This document shows, piece by piece, positions 48,880 to 63,100 of a DNA stretch of 64,000 bases; within the stretch, counting starts at the first letter, position 1; each line of letters starts with the position of its first letter. The stretch spans positions 241,001 to 305,000 of the forward strand of contig JAIUJO010000163.1 of the NCBI GenBank assembly GCA_023846275.1, in the 5' to 3' direction. The position numbers and the translations under genes are program-made. The notes beneath the pieces were generated by a model. That model saw only the letters and a program-made list of their open reading frames with translations. It was not told where the DNA came from and made no database searches. This DNA is from Vanilla planifolia (Eukaryota; Streptophyta; Magnoliopsida; Asparagales; Orchidaceae).

Positions 48880-51800
48880 TATGCATGTGCATGTTTGTGT
48901 GTGCATCCATGTCTGTGTGTACGTGCATGTGTGTCTGTGTTTTTCCACATATGTGTATCTATTTATGTGTTCATATATGTACGTGTCTAACTATGCGTGT
49001 GGCTATGTGTGTGCATGCATGCTTTTTGTGCGAGATGTGTGTGCATGTGCATGTGTGTTTGTGTGTCTAGATGTGATTGTGCATTTGGGGTTTTGTTTGT
49101 GTGTTTTTTTGCATTTTTGTGCATGTATGTACCTATGCATATGAATGTGTGTTTGTGTATGAGGGCATGTGTGTGTGCACATTTGTGTAGGTGTGTGTGT
49201 GTTTGTGTGGGTGTGCATTTTTTTACGCATGTGTGCATGTTTGAATGTATGCGTGTGGGAGTGTGTATTGTTACTTACATGTGTGTGTATATCTTGTGCA
49301 TGCATGCATGAGTATGTATGTGTTTGTGTACTTGTGTGTGCATTCATGCATGTGCTTGAGTTCATGTGTGTGTGTGTGTGTTTGGACATGTATTTTTATG
49401 CAGTTATGTGTATTGTGTATCCATGTGTGCAAGTTTGTTTGTGTGCATGCGTGTAGGTTTATATGATTGTGAGTATGTGTGCGTCTATATGCATGCATGT
49501 TTGTCTATGATTGTCTACATCAGTGTATGCTCATTTGCATGTTTCTGTGTTATGTGCTTTTGTGTGCATGAGTCTGATTGTGTGTGTACTCAAATTTTTG
49601 TGTGTGCATCTGCATGTGTACATGTGCACACCTGTGGGTGCATGTGTGTGTATGTGTGTGGTTATGTGTATGTTTGCTTGTATGTATGTGTGTCTATGTG
49701 CATGCACATGTCCAGTTGTGTGTGTATGAGCATGTGTTTGTGTGTGTGCGAGTCTGTAAGGGGTGTATGTGTGGGTGCTTGTGTGTGTTTATTTGTGCGT
49801 GTGTGTGGGTTAATGCATGCATGTGTGAGTGTGTGTGTGTTATGATGTGTGAGTTTGTGTGTGTGATAAATTTATGTGTGTGCAGATGCACAAGTGTGTG
49901 TCTGTGTGTCTATGCACATGTGTGTGTGTCTGTGCAAGTGTGTATGCATGTGTGTGAATGTTTGTGTGCATATGTATGTATGTATGTGTGTGCTTATGGC
50001 TATGCATGCCCATGTGCATTTGTGTGTACCTATGTGTCTATGTGTATATATGTAATTGTGTACATTTATGCATGCATATTTGTGGGTACATGTGTGTGCG
50101 TGTGATGTTCATATTTTTGTGTGTGTGCATTTGCATAAACATGTGTGAATATGTGTGTGTGAGTGTGAGCATATGTGCATGTTCAAGTTTTTTCCTGCAA
50201 GTGTTTTTGTACTTATTCATGTGTGTGCATGTGTGCATGCATACTTATGTAAATGTGTGTCTGTTGGTGTGTATTTATGTTAGTGTGTGTATGTGTGAAT
50301 GCATGCTCATTTATGGATGTGTGCATGTGTGTGAGAGCATATCTATATGTGTGCATCCATGTGTGTGCATGTGCTCATGATTGTTTATGTGTGTGTTCAT
50401 TTGTAGTTATGTGTGTGCATGTTTTCATGTGTGTGTGTGTGTGTACATGAGCATGTGTGTGTTTCGCTTCGTGTGTGCATGTATACGCACATGTGAGTGT
50501 ATGTGTGCCCATGTTTGGGTGTATGTTGTGCGTTTTAGGGTGTGTGCATGCATGTGTGTGCATTTGTACATATGTTAGGCATGCATGTGTTTGTGCGTGC
50601 ATGTGGGCAAGTTATCCTTGTGATTATGCATGCATTTCTACATATGTGTGTGAGTTTGTGGACATGAATGCATGAGTTTTTGGATTACGTATGTGAGTAT
50701 GTGTATGTGCATGTGTGCATCTGTGCATGTTTGTGTGCATACGGGTGTGTGTCTATGATTGCTTATGTCTGTGCATGCTTTAGTGTGCCTGTGTGCATGC
50801 ATGTGTGTGTGTGTGTGAGTACGTGTGTATATATTTGTATGCTTGTGTGTTCATCTATGTGTTTGCATGTGGATGTATTCATCTTTGTGTGTGTGTGTAT
50901 ACGTGTTTGTAGATTTGTGTGCTCTTGTGTGTGCATTAATGCATTAGCATGTATGTGTTCTACTATGTGTATGCATGTGTGAGTGTATGTGTGCATACAT
51001 GATCGTGTGTGTATGCATCTTTGTGTGCAAGTGTGCGAGCCTATGTTTTTGCATATGTGTGTATCTTTACAAATGTGTGTGTAGCTTGTTTTTGCATTTG
51101 CATGAGTGGAGGTTTGTGTATATGCATGCGCATGAATATGCACATATGTGTTTGTGTGTATGTGCATGTATGTGTGTGTAGAAATGTGTGTCTGTGTGCA
51201 TGTGCTTGTGTGCATGCAAGGGTGTGGGCATGTCTGTCTGCATGGGTTTTTGTGTGCATGTGTGCGTGGGTGGGCATGTGTGATTCTATAGATGCACATG
51301 ACTACATGGGTGCATGTGTGGGAATGTGTTTGCATGTGAGTGCACATGTGCATGTGTACTTCAACGTGTGTGTGTGTGTGTATATGTGCATATGTGTGCA
51401 TTTGTATGTGTGCATGTAATTGTGTATGCACATGAGTCTCTGTGTGTGTGTGTGTCTGTGTACAAGTGAGTGCATGTGTGTTTTGTATGTGTTTAGATGT
51501 GCGTGTGTGTGGTATGTACAAGTGAGTGTGTGTTTGTGTATTTTGTGTGAATGTGGATGTGTGCGTGTGGGTGTGTGTGTGCTCATTTGTTTATATATTT
51601 GTGGGTATGTGTGTGCTTCTCAGTGTGTGTCCAGATACATCTATGTATTTATGTGTGCATGCTTGTGCATCTATATTTGTGTGTTTTTGTGTGTGTGTGT
51701 GTGCATATGTTTTTGCATGAATATGTGCATGCATATGAGTTTTTGTGTCTGTCTATACACTTGCATGTTCATTCTTGTGTGAGTATCTGAGTGCATGGAC

Positions 51801-54800
51801 ATATGAGCGTGTCTGTCCATGTTTAAGTGAAGTTTGTGCTTGTGCATGCATGTGTGCATGTTTGTTAGGGTGTGTGTGTATGCACAAGTGTGTAACCTTG
51901 TGGTTCTTTCTTGTGTGATTTGTGTATGTGTGTCGATTCCTTTATGTGTCTTTCTGTGCATGTGTGCATGCATGTGTGTGTAGGTGCATGTGTGTGCTCG
52001 AGCATGTCATGCTATGCAATGCATGCATGTAAGCGTGCGTGTGTGTGTGTGTATGTGAGCTAGTGTGTATGTGTGGGCCTGTGTGTGGAAGTCATGTGTA
52101 ATTGTTTGTGCGTGTGTGTGCATATGTGTGTGTGTGTGAGTGCATAAATGCATGCATGTGTGTGAGTGTGTGTGTGTTCATGTGTGTACATGTGTGAGTT
52201 TGTGCATGTGTCTATGTATGCATGTATGCATGTTTGCATGTTCATATGTGTGTGTGTGTGTATTTGAGTTTGTATGAGTGTGAATACATGTGCATGTATT
52301 TGTGCTTGTTTGTGTTCTTGTATATGCATGTGAGGGTGTGCATGTGTGTTTGTGTATGAGTTCATGTTGATTTGTAAGTGTGCATGCATGTATGTTTATT
52401 TGTTCAAGTGCTTGTCCGTTTATGTCAGTGTGCATGTTTATGTGGGTGTGTGAATGCTTGTGTGTGTGTACGTGTATGTACTATGCTTATGTGTGTGCAT
52501 GTTTGTGTGCATTTTTCTGCATGTGCACATGTGTGGATGTGTGGTCATGCATGCCTGTGTGTATGTGTGTTTATGAGTTTGTGCATGCAAGCTTATGCAT
52601 TTGTGTGCATGTGTTTTTGTGTATATGTATGTTTCATTTTAAGTGTGTATGTGGGTGCCTATGCTTGTTCTTGTGTGTGTGTGTGTGTTTGAGAGCTTGT
52701 ATGTGTGTGTGAGTATGTACAAGTGTGTATACATACATACATGTGTGTGTGGGTGTGTGGGTGTGCACATGTGTGCATGTCTATGTATGTGTCTATGTCT
52801 CTGTGTGTGCATTTGCATGTGTGTGTGTGTGCATATGTGTATGTGTTCATACATCTAAGTTTGTGTGTCTGCACATGTTTGTGCATGTGTGTGTCTATGT
52901 GTGCATGCATGCATGCATACATGTGTATGGATATGTCTATGTTTGGGTGTGTGTTTGTGCATGTGTGTGCATGCATGCATGTGGGCAAATATTTGTTTAT
53001 TTATCAATGTGTTCACATGCATGTGCATCCATGTGTGTGTGCATATGTCTATTTTTGTGAATGTGTGTTAAGTGCATATATGTGCGTGTGCATGTGTGTG
53101 TGCGTGTGCATCTACATCTGTGCAAGCTTGTGAATGTCTATGTGTGTTTGTACACATCTATGTGTGAGTTTACATGTGAGTATTTGTGTGCATGCATATG
53201 CATATCCTTGTGCCTATTTATTTTTGTATGTGTGTGAATGTCTGTGAGCCTTTTTCAATGTGTTTGTACACTTGTTCCTATGAATATTTGTAGGCTTTCT
53301 ATCTTTGTGTGTTTGTGTATGCATTAATATTTGTAAATATGACTATGTCCATGTACATGTGTGTGCATGTCTTCATGTATGTGTTTGTGTTTATGTGTGC
53401 GTGCATGTTGGTATGTGTGCATGTGCAAAGGTGGGTGTATATTTATGAGCATATGCATGTGTGTGTCAGTCAATATGTATGTCTATTTGTGCATCTGTAT
53501 GTTTATGCGTATGTATAAGTGCATGCAAGTGTGCAAACGAGTGTGTGTGTGTGTGTGTGTTCATGCTGTGTGTGCCTATGTGTTTTGCAATATATATGCA
53601 TGTGTGTGGGTGTGGGTGTACATGTGTGCATGTGTGTACATGCATGTGTGTATACATGGACAACTATGTGCATGTGTGTGTACATCTATGTGTGTGGGCA
53701 TGCATCTATGTGTATGTGTCAGTGTGTGTGGCTCTGTGTGTGCATGTCTATACATGTGCATGCTTTTGTGCATGTCTATGTACATGTGCATGCGTGCATG
53801 AGTGTGTATGTGTGCATCCATGTGCATAGATTTATGTGTTTGTGCAAGTGCAAGCACTTGTGTGTGAGAGAGAGTGTGTTTGCATGTTTGTGTGTGTTGG
53901 GTGAATCTTCATGTGTGTGTGTGTATATGTGCATGCATATGTGTGTGTATTTGTGTGTGCATATGCATACATGCACGTGTATGTGTAGATGTTTGTTTGT
54001 TTATCTGGATGCACATAGGTGCATGCATGTGTTTGGTGCATGTGTTTGGGTGCATATGTTTATTTGTGTAAACAGGTGCATGTGTATTCATACAATTGTA
54101 CATGTGTTTGAGTTGGCATGTGTGTGTGTCCAGGTGTTTGCAAGAATGTATGTATGTGTGCACGTGTGTCCATGTGTATGTACTAGTGCACGTGTATGTG
54201 TGTATGCATGCATGTGTGTGTTCTTATATACGTGTGGGCGTATATGTGTCAATGTATGTGCATGTGCTTGTTCATTGTTTTGTGCACTTGTTTGCATGCA
54301 CATGTGTGTGTGTGTGTACAAGTATGATTTTGACAACACATTAGTGCATTTGTGTGTGTGTGTGTATGTGCATGTATGCTTTTGCATGTGTGTGTGTGTG
54401 TGCATGTGCATGTGTGAGTATTCATGCAAGCATGTGTGAATGTGCGTGCATGTGCATGTTTATGTGTATGCATACAAGCGTGTGTGAATATGTACGTGAG
54501 TTTGTACATGTGTGTATATCTGCTTGTTTTTATTTTTGTGCATGCATATGTGGTTATGTTTCGTGTATGGATGGGTGTGTGTGTGCTTACGTTTGTGTGT
54601 GTAGTTGTGTATGGATGTGTGTGTCTTTGTGCATGTTTTTGTGTATGTGCGTGTGTGTGCATGTGTTTTTTATGTTTGTACTTGAATATGTGCATTTGTA
54701 CATTTATGTGTGTCTGTGCATTTGTGAGTGTGCTTTGTGTGCATTTGATCATGTGTGTGTGTGCATTTGTGCATATACAAGTATATGTGCATATCTATCT

Positions 54801-57150
54801 GCATGCACATGTGAATCTCTATGCATTTGTGTGTATGCATGTGTAAGTGCTCATGTGAGCACATTTGCGTTCGGTGTCTATGCACATGTGTAGGTATGTC
54901 TATGTATGCATGGTTATGTATGTATGTGACTGTATACATGTGCACTCGTGTGCATGTGTTGTGCATGTGAATGTTTGTGTAGGTGCAAGTGCAAGTGCAT
55001 TCGTGTGCCTATTTGTACAACTTTGTGTGCATGTGTGTGCATGTGTGTGCATGTGTATATACGTGTGTTTGTGCCAACACATGTGTGTGTGTGTGAGTAC
55101 ATGTGCATTCATATGTATTTGCGCATTTGTGTTTATGTGTGAGCATGTGCACATGTGTGCATTCATATGTGTTTTTGTGTGAGTGTGTGTGTGTAGGTTG
55201 TGGGTCTGTTTGTGTGTGTATGTACTTTGTGTATGTATAACTATGTTTGTGCATGCATGTGTGTTGGTGTGCATATGTGTTTCTATGTATGTGTGTGTTT
55301 GTGTGTGTGTGTTCACGAGTGTGTGGATGCGTGTGTGAGTATTTGTGTGTATACGTATGTTTGTTAACATGTCTGCATTCCTATCTATGTGCATGTGTGT
55401 TTGTGTTTGTTCAAGTGTATATGTGCTTACACCTGTTGGTTTGTTTTTGCACCTATATGTGTGTGTATATGTACTTATGTGCATGTGCATCTGCATGTGT
55501 GTCTATGTGTGAATGTGTGCACGTGACCATGTTTGTGCTTGTGTATATGTGTGTCTTTGTGAGTATATATGTGAGTGAGTTCATATGTATTCATATGAGT
55601 GCATGTGTGTGCGTGTGTGCATGTGTGCATAAGTGTGTGTGGAAGTCTTTGCATGTGGCTATGCAAATGTGTGCGTGTGTGTGTGTGTGCATGTGTGTGT
55701 ATGTGCATGTATGCATTCTTGTGTGCTTTTTTTTGTGTGTGTTCATGTCTATGTATGTATGTGTGCATAATGTCTATGTGTATGAGTTTGTGTCCGTGTC
55801 TTTGTGTGTGCATGGACATGTGCATGCGTGCTTTCGTGTACATGTGTGTGTGTTCCTTTGGAGTATGCATATGTGTGTGTGTGTGTTTTTGTGCATGAGT
55901 GCATGTGTGTCTATGCAGTTGTGTGCATGCTATGTGTATATATGTGTGTGAGTGCTTGTGTGTGCATGTGTGAGTGTATGTTGTGCATGTGTGTATTTCT
56001 GTGTGTGCATGTGTGGGTGTGCATGTGTGCATGCTCGTGCATATGTTCGTGCATGTGTAAGTGCATGGGTGTTTCTATCTGTGTGTGCACATTTGTGTCT
56101 GTGGATGTTTGTGTGTGAGTGTTTATGCATTTGTGTGCAAACAGGTGCATGCATGTGTCTATTCCTATGTGTGAGCATGTTTATGTGTGTCTACTTGTGT
56201 GCCAAGGTTCATGTACATGCATGTGTGCATGCTTGTTCGTGTGCGTGTGCGTGTGTGTGCATTTGTGCATGTGAGCATGTGGGAGTGTGCTTGTGTCTCT
56301 TAGTGTTTAATTATGTGTGCATGCATTTCTGTGTGTGTGTGTGCACATGTATGTATGCATGTGTGCCAAAATGTGTATGTTTCTTTGTGTTTGCTTATTC
56401 ACATTTGTACATGTGTATGCATTTTTTGTGAGTGCTTGCATGTGCATCTACGTGTGCTTATGCTTGCATGCATCTTTGTGCATGGGTGTGTTTGTGTGGG
56501 TGTATATGTGTCCAAGTGTGTTCAAATGTGAGCATGTGAATGTGAGAGTTAGAGTGTGTGCGTGCATATGTGTCTATGCATGTGTGGGCATTTGTGTTGA
56601 TGTGGGTGTGCATGCATGCATGCATGTCAGTGTAATTGCCTATGTTTCCATATGTGTGTGTGTGTTTGTGCATGTGTTTGTATGCATGCCTTTGTTTGTG
56701 TGTGTCAGTATGTGTGTATGCATGTGTGTATGACTACACATGTTTAGATGCATGTTTGCATGTATTATGTGTGAGCATGTGTGTGATTGTGTGTGCATGT
56801 GTTTTGTGTGCATATGTATGAGTGTTTGTAGACAATTGTATATATTTGTGTGTTTATTTTTGTTCCAATATATTTGTGTGCATTTGGATACGTATGTGTG
56901 TGTGTGTATGTGCACATATGAGTGTGCGAGTGTAAGCATGTGCATGCATGCATATGTGAGTTTGTACATGCACATGGATGTTTGTGCATGCTTTGTGTGT
57001 GCATGTGTTTATGCATGTATTAGTGTTTATGCTTGTGTGTGGGTAAGTGCATGAGTGCTTGAATGTGTGCATGCATTTGTGTGCATGTGTGCAGTCATGC
57101 ATGTGTGTGTGGTTGTGCATTGTTTCATGTTCATGTGCGCATGAGTGTGC

Positions 57151-57190
57151 ATGTGAGTGGGTGGGGGCACATGTGAGTGGGTGGGGGCAC
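57151..57190 (+). repeat. Exact 20-bp tandem duplication
   Basis: Two identical copies of ATGTGAGTGGGTGGGGGCAC in direct succession. This is a rare exact repeat longer than a dinucleotide in the domain and contains GGG and GGGGG runs. It indicates recent local slippage or unequal exchange. Confidence 0.95.
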
Positions 57191-60100
57191 ATGTGTGTGT
57201 GTGTGTCTGTGTGATAGTGTGTGTAGGCATGTCTGTGTGTGTATATGTGTGCAAGTGTCAGTGTGTGTTCACACATACACAAGTGTGTGTGTGTGTGTGT
57301 TTATGTTCATATGTGTAGCTGTTTGTGTGAATGTGTGTGTAGGCATGAGTGCATGAGCACATGTGTGTCCTCGTGCTCACATGTGTGGGCATATGTGTGT
57401 TTGAGTGTGTGTGTGTGTGTTTGTGTTTGTGTGTTTATGCATGTTTGTGTAATGGTGTGCATGTCTGTGTGTGTGGATATGTGGGTGAATATGTGAGTGT
57501 GTAAGTGCTTTTGTGTTTGTGTGTGCATACATGTGTGTGGATGTTCATTTGTGTGCATGTGCATGTGTGTAGGGGTGTGTCTATGTATGTGTATATATGC
57601 ATATGCATGCATATATGTGTGCATGTTTGTGCATAGTTATGTGTTTGTGTATGCATGTGCATGCACTAGTGTGAGCATGGGTGCACGTGCATGTGTGTTT
57701 GACATGTATGTATACGTGTGTTTTTGCATGTGTTTATATGGGTGGGTGTACATTCCAATGTGTTTTTGTGCTTCCATGTGTGTGTATCTATATACATGTG
57801 TGTCCATGTGTCTACGTGAGTGTATGTGCAGACATTCAATGTTTATTTTCTTATTTGAATGCATCCATAAGTGAGTTCCTCTTTGTGTTTGTGCATTTGG
57901 TGTGTGTGCATTTGTGTGTGCTTGGGTGTTGTGTGCATTTCCACATTTGTGTCTGTGCATATATGTGTGTGAGCATATTGTATTTGTTCCTATGGATGTG
58001 TGTAAGCATGGCTACATGTGGGTGTTTATGTGTGTATGTGTGCATAGGTGCATTAGCATGGGCTTTTGTGCACCTGTACATGTGTGCTTGGTTCATGTGT
58101 GTGCGTATGTGTGTTTGTATTTTTGTGTGTGTGTGTGCATGTGTCAGTGTCTATGTGTGTTAATGTCTATCTATGTATGTATGTGTGTTCATATACATGC
58201 AAGTGTATGCCTGTGAGTGTTTATGTACTTGCATGAAGCTGTTCATGCATCTATGCATATAATTGTGTGTTTTTGTGTTAATGTGCTTGCAAATCTGTGT
58301 ATTTTTTTGTATTTGTGTACATGCATGTGTTTTTGTTTATGTATGTGTGCACAAGTGCACACATATGTATACATGTGTGTATGTGCATTTGTGTGTGTGC
58401 ATGTTGTGTTTTTGTGTATGTGTGGGTGTGAGTGTGTGTGGGTATGTGAAAATGTGTATGTACATGTGTGGGTACATGTGTATGTGTGTGTGCATGTGTT
58501 TATGTGTATGCATGTGAGCATGTGTGTGTGTGCGGTTGTGGGTTTATGCATGTGTGTTTGTGTATGTGTTTGCATCAATATGTGTGTATGTGTGCAAGTG
58601 TATTTTTTCATCTGTGTATGCATGTGCATGCCTTTCTTTGACTACATATGTATGTGTGAGTGTGTGTGTGTGTGTGTGTGCGTGCATGTATATGTGTAAA
58701 CTTGAGCATGTGTACATGTTTGTTCATGTGTGTGTGTGTGGAAGGGTGTTTTTATGTTCATGGGTGTGCTTGTACTCGTCGGTGTGCGTGCTTGTTCATG
58801 TGTGTGCACACGTGTGTGTTCCTCTATGTTTGCATGTGTGTGTGTACTTTGGTTTGTCTACACAAGTGTGTAAATGTTTTTGCAAGTGCATTGCATGTGT
58901 GTATTTATGTGTGAGTGTTTTCGTGGGTGTATATGTGTGCCTATTTGCACATGCATGCTTGTGTGCATATGTGCACACACATATGCATGTTTTTCTGGAT
59001 GTGTGTGTGTGTGTGCATGTTTTTGTGCATGAGGGTGTTTGGGTGTCTGTGTTGGTGTGCTTCTATTTATAGGGTGCACGTGTGTGCATGTTTGTAAGTT
59101 CTTCCATGTGTGCATGAGTGTGTAAGCATATACATGTTTGTGTTGGTGTATGTGCCTATGTAACAATGTATGGGTATGTGCATGTTTGCATGTGCATGTA
59201 TGTAAGTTTTTTTGTATGTGCATGTGTGTATAGGTGGTTGTGTGTGTTTGCATGCATGCTTGTGTGTCTGTGCATGTGCATGTGTACATGTGCCATTGTA
59301 TGATTATGAATGTGTGTGCATGCGCATATGTGTGGGTAAGTAAAAATGTGCTTTGTCGAGTGTGTGTGTGTCTACATGTGTATCTATGCATGTTTGCATT
59401 TGTATATGTGAGTGTGCGCACATGCATGTGTTTTGGTGTGCATGTGCATGTGTGTGCATGCATGTACTTATGCATGTTTTTGTTGGTGTGTGCCTTTATA
59501 TGTGTATGGTTGTGCATGTGTGTGTATGTCTATATGTGTGTATGTGCATGTGCATCAATGTGTATGAGTCTTCATGTGTGTGTGCTTGTTTGTTTGTATC
59601 AATGTGTGCAAGTGTGCTTGTCTACATGCATTCATGTGCATGTGTCCACACATCTATGTGTGTGGCTGTATGTTTACATATGTGTGTGTATAAATATGTG
59701 TATGTGTGTGCATGTAGAGTGCATGTATGTGTATGTCTGTATGTGCATGCATGGATGTGCATGTGAATGGGTATGAGTGTGTGCGTGTGTGTGTGCATAT
59801 TCCTACATGAGTATGCATGTTTGCACGCTTGTATACTTGGTTGTGTTATTATGCATGCATGTGAGCTTGTTTGTTTTTGTGCGAGTATATATGCATGTGC
59901 ATGTGTGTTCCTATGTGTATTTGTCAATGCATTGTTTGTGTGTGTTCTTCTATCTTTATGTGTAGCTATTCATGTTCATGAGTAGATGTGTGTGTGCACA
60001 TGCCATGTCTATGTGACTATGTTTATGGCTTTTTGTGTGTGAACATGCATGCATATATCTAAGTGTGAGTGCGTGTGTGTGAAGTTCTATGTGGGGTGTG

Positions 60101-63100
60101 TGAGTGTATGTCTATGTGTGTACATGTGCATGCACAGTTATAAGCTTTTGTGTATAAATGCATGTGTACATGTGTGCTTAGGTACGTGCATGGGTCCAAG
60201 TGTGAATGTTCATGTGTGTGCTTGTGTGTATGTGTGAGTGTTTGCTGTGACTATGTGTGCATTTGTGTGTGTGTACATGTGTGTATGTGGGTCCATGTGC
60301 ACGTGTGTGTGTGTGTGCATGTGCATTCACAAGTGTGTATGTGTGTATTTTTATGGGTGTGTTTGTATGCAGGTGTGTTCATGCATGTGTGTGTCTCTAC
60401 ATGTCAGTGCATGTGTGCATACACATGTTAATGTATATGCATGCATGTGTGTGTGTATGCATACGTGTGTACTTGTGGGTGCTAGTGCGTCCATGCATGC
60501 ATGGGTGTGTATGTGTGCATGTCAATGTGTGTGTCGACTTGAGTGTGTGTGGGTCTGTGAGCATGTGTATATGTGAGTATGTTTTCATGGAAGTGTGCAT
60601 GTGTGTTTGTTTGTGTGTACCTGTGTTTGAGTGCATGCATGCATTTGTTTGTATATGTATGCATGCATCAATGTGTTTGGATGCATATGTGTGTGTGCAT
60701 GCTTGTTTTTATTTGTGTGCATATACATGTTTACATTTGCATGCTTGTGCCTATGTGTGTGCGTATGTGTGCGCTTGTGCATGCATTAATGTGTGTGCAT
60801 GCGTGCATGTGTTGTGCATACTTGTGCATGTGAATATGTGTGTGTAGACGATTGTCTATGAGCGTGAGTGTGCTTATGTGTGTGTGCATGTGTGCATTTG
60901 TGTTTAAATGCATATGCATGGGTGTGTGCATGCATGTGTGCACTTGTTTGTGTGTGTTCACATGTTTGTGCCTCTATGTTTGTAAATGTGAATGTGTGCA
61001 TGTGTGTGAGAGTGTGGGTGCATATGTGTGCGTGTGCATGTCTGTGGGTTGACATATGTGTATATGTGTTGGTGTGTGTGCATGTTTTTCTATGTTAATT
61101 TGTGTTTCCATGCATTTGTTTGTGTTTGTATGTGTGAGTGTGTTTCTGTGTGTATATGTATGGTTGTGTGTGCATGTGGGTGTGTGTATGTGTGCTTGTG
61201 TGTGTGGGTGTATGCATGTATGCTTATGTGCACATGTTCATGTGCATTTGATTGTGTTGGTATTTATGTGTGTGCATTTGTGCTTGAGTTAGTAAGTGTG
61301 TGTGTGTGTACTAGCTCACGTGTGTGTACTCTATGAAGGTATGTGTGGGAGTGTATATGTGTGTGTTCCTAAATGTGTGTGTATGTATTCCTTTATGCAT
61401 TTGCATGTGTGCATGTGAGTGTGCTTGCACAAGTTTTGCTACATGTATGCATATGTATGTGCCACTGTACATGTGCATGTGTGTTACTCTATCTATGTTA
61501 GTGTGTCTACATGTATGTACAGTTGTGTGAATATGATCTTGAGTGTGTACGTGAATATGCTTATGCATGAGTGTGTGTGGGGTTATATTTTTTGGGGTGT
61601 GTGTGCATGCATGAGTGTTTGCATGCATGTCTTCTTGTGTATACAGTACACATATATAAGTGTTGGGCACACACATGTGTGCATGCATGCACATGTTTAT
61701 ATATATGTGAGTGTGCATGTGTGTGTGCACGTGCGTGGTTTCTTTGAGTGCATGTGTGTAAAGGTTTATGTGCACATGTATGTGCTTGTATGTTTGTGTG
61801 TGTGAATGTGCTTATGCACATGTGTTTTTGTTTATGCAAGTGATTATTTGTGCATTTGCATTTGTGCACATGTGTGAGCATGCATGTGTGTGTGCATATG
61901 TGGGTGTGGTATGTATATTTGCATGTATGTAATTGCATGAGTTGTTTTGTTTGTATGTGGTCTACATGTGCACATGTGTGGTTATTTGTATGAATGCACA
62001 TGCATGTGTGCCTTTGTGTGTGTCTAAATGGTTGTGTGTGTTAGTGTGCATGTGTGTGCATGTTGGTCTTTTTTTTTCTACATGTGTGGTTTTTGTTTGC
62101 GCATGCAAGTGTGCTTGTGTGTGGGTTTGCATGATTTTGTGTATGTGTGTGCCTTTGCCTATGTGCACATTTGTATGTGGGTATGCATGTGTGTTTGTGA
62201 ATGTGAGTGCATAGGTGTGTTTGTGTGTGTGCGTATGTATGCATGTATGTGTGCATGTGGATGCAAGTATGCATGTGTTCGTACTGGTTCTCCACATGTC
62301 CATTCATGTGTGTGCATTAGTACATGTGTTCTCATTTGCAAGTGCTTGAGTGTGTACGTATGTCTGTGTGTGTCTCCTTGTGTGTGAGTGTGTGCACATA
62401 TGTGTGTGTGCACATATATCTACATTTGCACATGATTATAGGTGTGCATGTGCATGATTCTTTGTGTGCTGGTACTGGTGTGTGTGTGTGTTGATGGATG
62501 TCCATGCCCATGCGGGTGTGTGTGCATGCAGGTGTGTATGTGTTTGCATTTGTCTTTGTGGAATTGTACATTCGTACTTGTGTGTACAAATGTGAATATT
62601 TTTGTGTGTGCACAAATTGTGTGTCTATGTGTGTGCATGTATGTGATCGTGCATGTGCATGTGTGCCTGCATATGCATTTGTATTTGTGTGTGCTTATTT
62701 ATTTGTGTGCAATGTGCATCTGTGTGTGTGTGTATGTATGTTAGTGTGTGTATGCGTATGTGCAAGATCGTGTGTGTGCATGTGTATGTGTATACATGTA
62801 TGAGATTATGTGTGTATGTTTGTGTGTACTTCTGTAGGTGCATGTGCATGTGTGTCTGTGCATATGGGGGTGTATGTGTGTATATACATGCATGTTTATT
62901 TGTGTGCTTTTAAGTGTGTTTGTGTGTGTGTGGATATGCTTGTGTGCATGTTTGTGTGTGTGTGCATTTGTGTATGTGTGTGTGTGTTTGCTTATATATG
63001 AGCAAGTGTCTGCATGTATGTATGTGTGGGCAAGTGTGTGCTTGTGTGTGCATGTATGTTTGCATGTGTGTGTGCATCCATTTAAGTGTGTGTGTGGATG

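Noticed and set aside
50763..51521. His/Thr-rich 252-residue minus-strand frame, like a histidine-rich protein
   Set aside because: It is the complementary reading of the TG satellite (CAC ACA), with the same composition throughout 27 kb.
53519..54439. 306-residue plus-strand open frame, one of dozens in the TG domain
   Set aside because: It is Cys/Val/Met/His-rich and follows directly from TG, TGCATG and CACATG repetition. Equally long frames overlap it in other phases and on the opposite strand. No domain, codon bias or conserved start is present.
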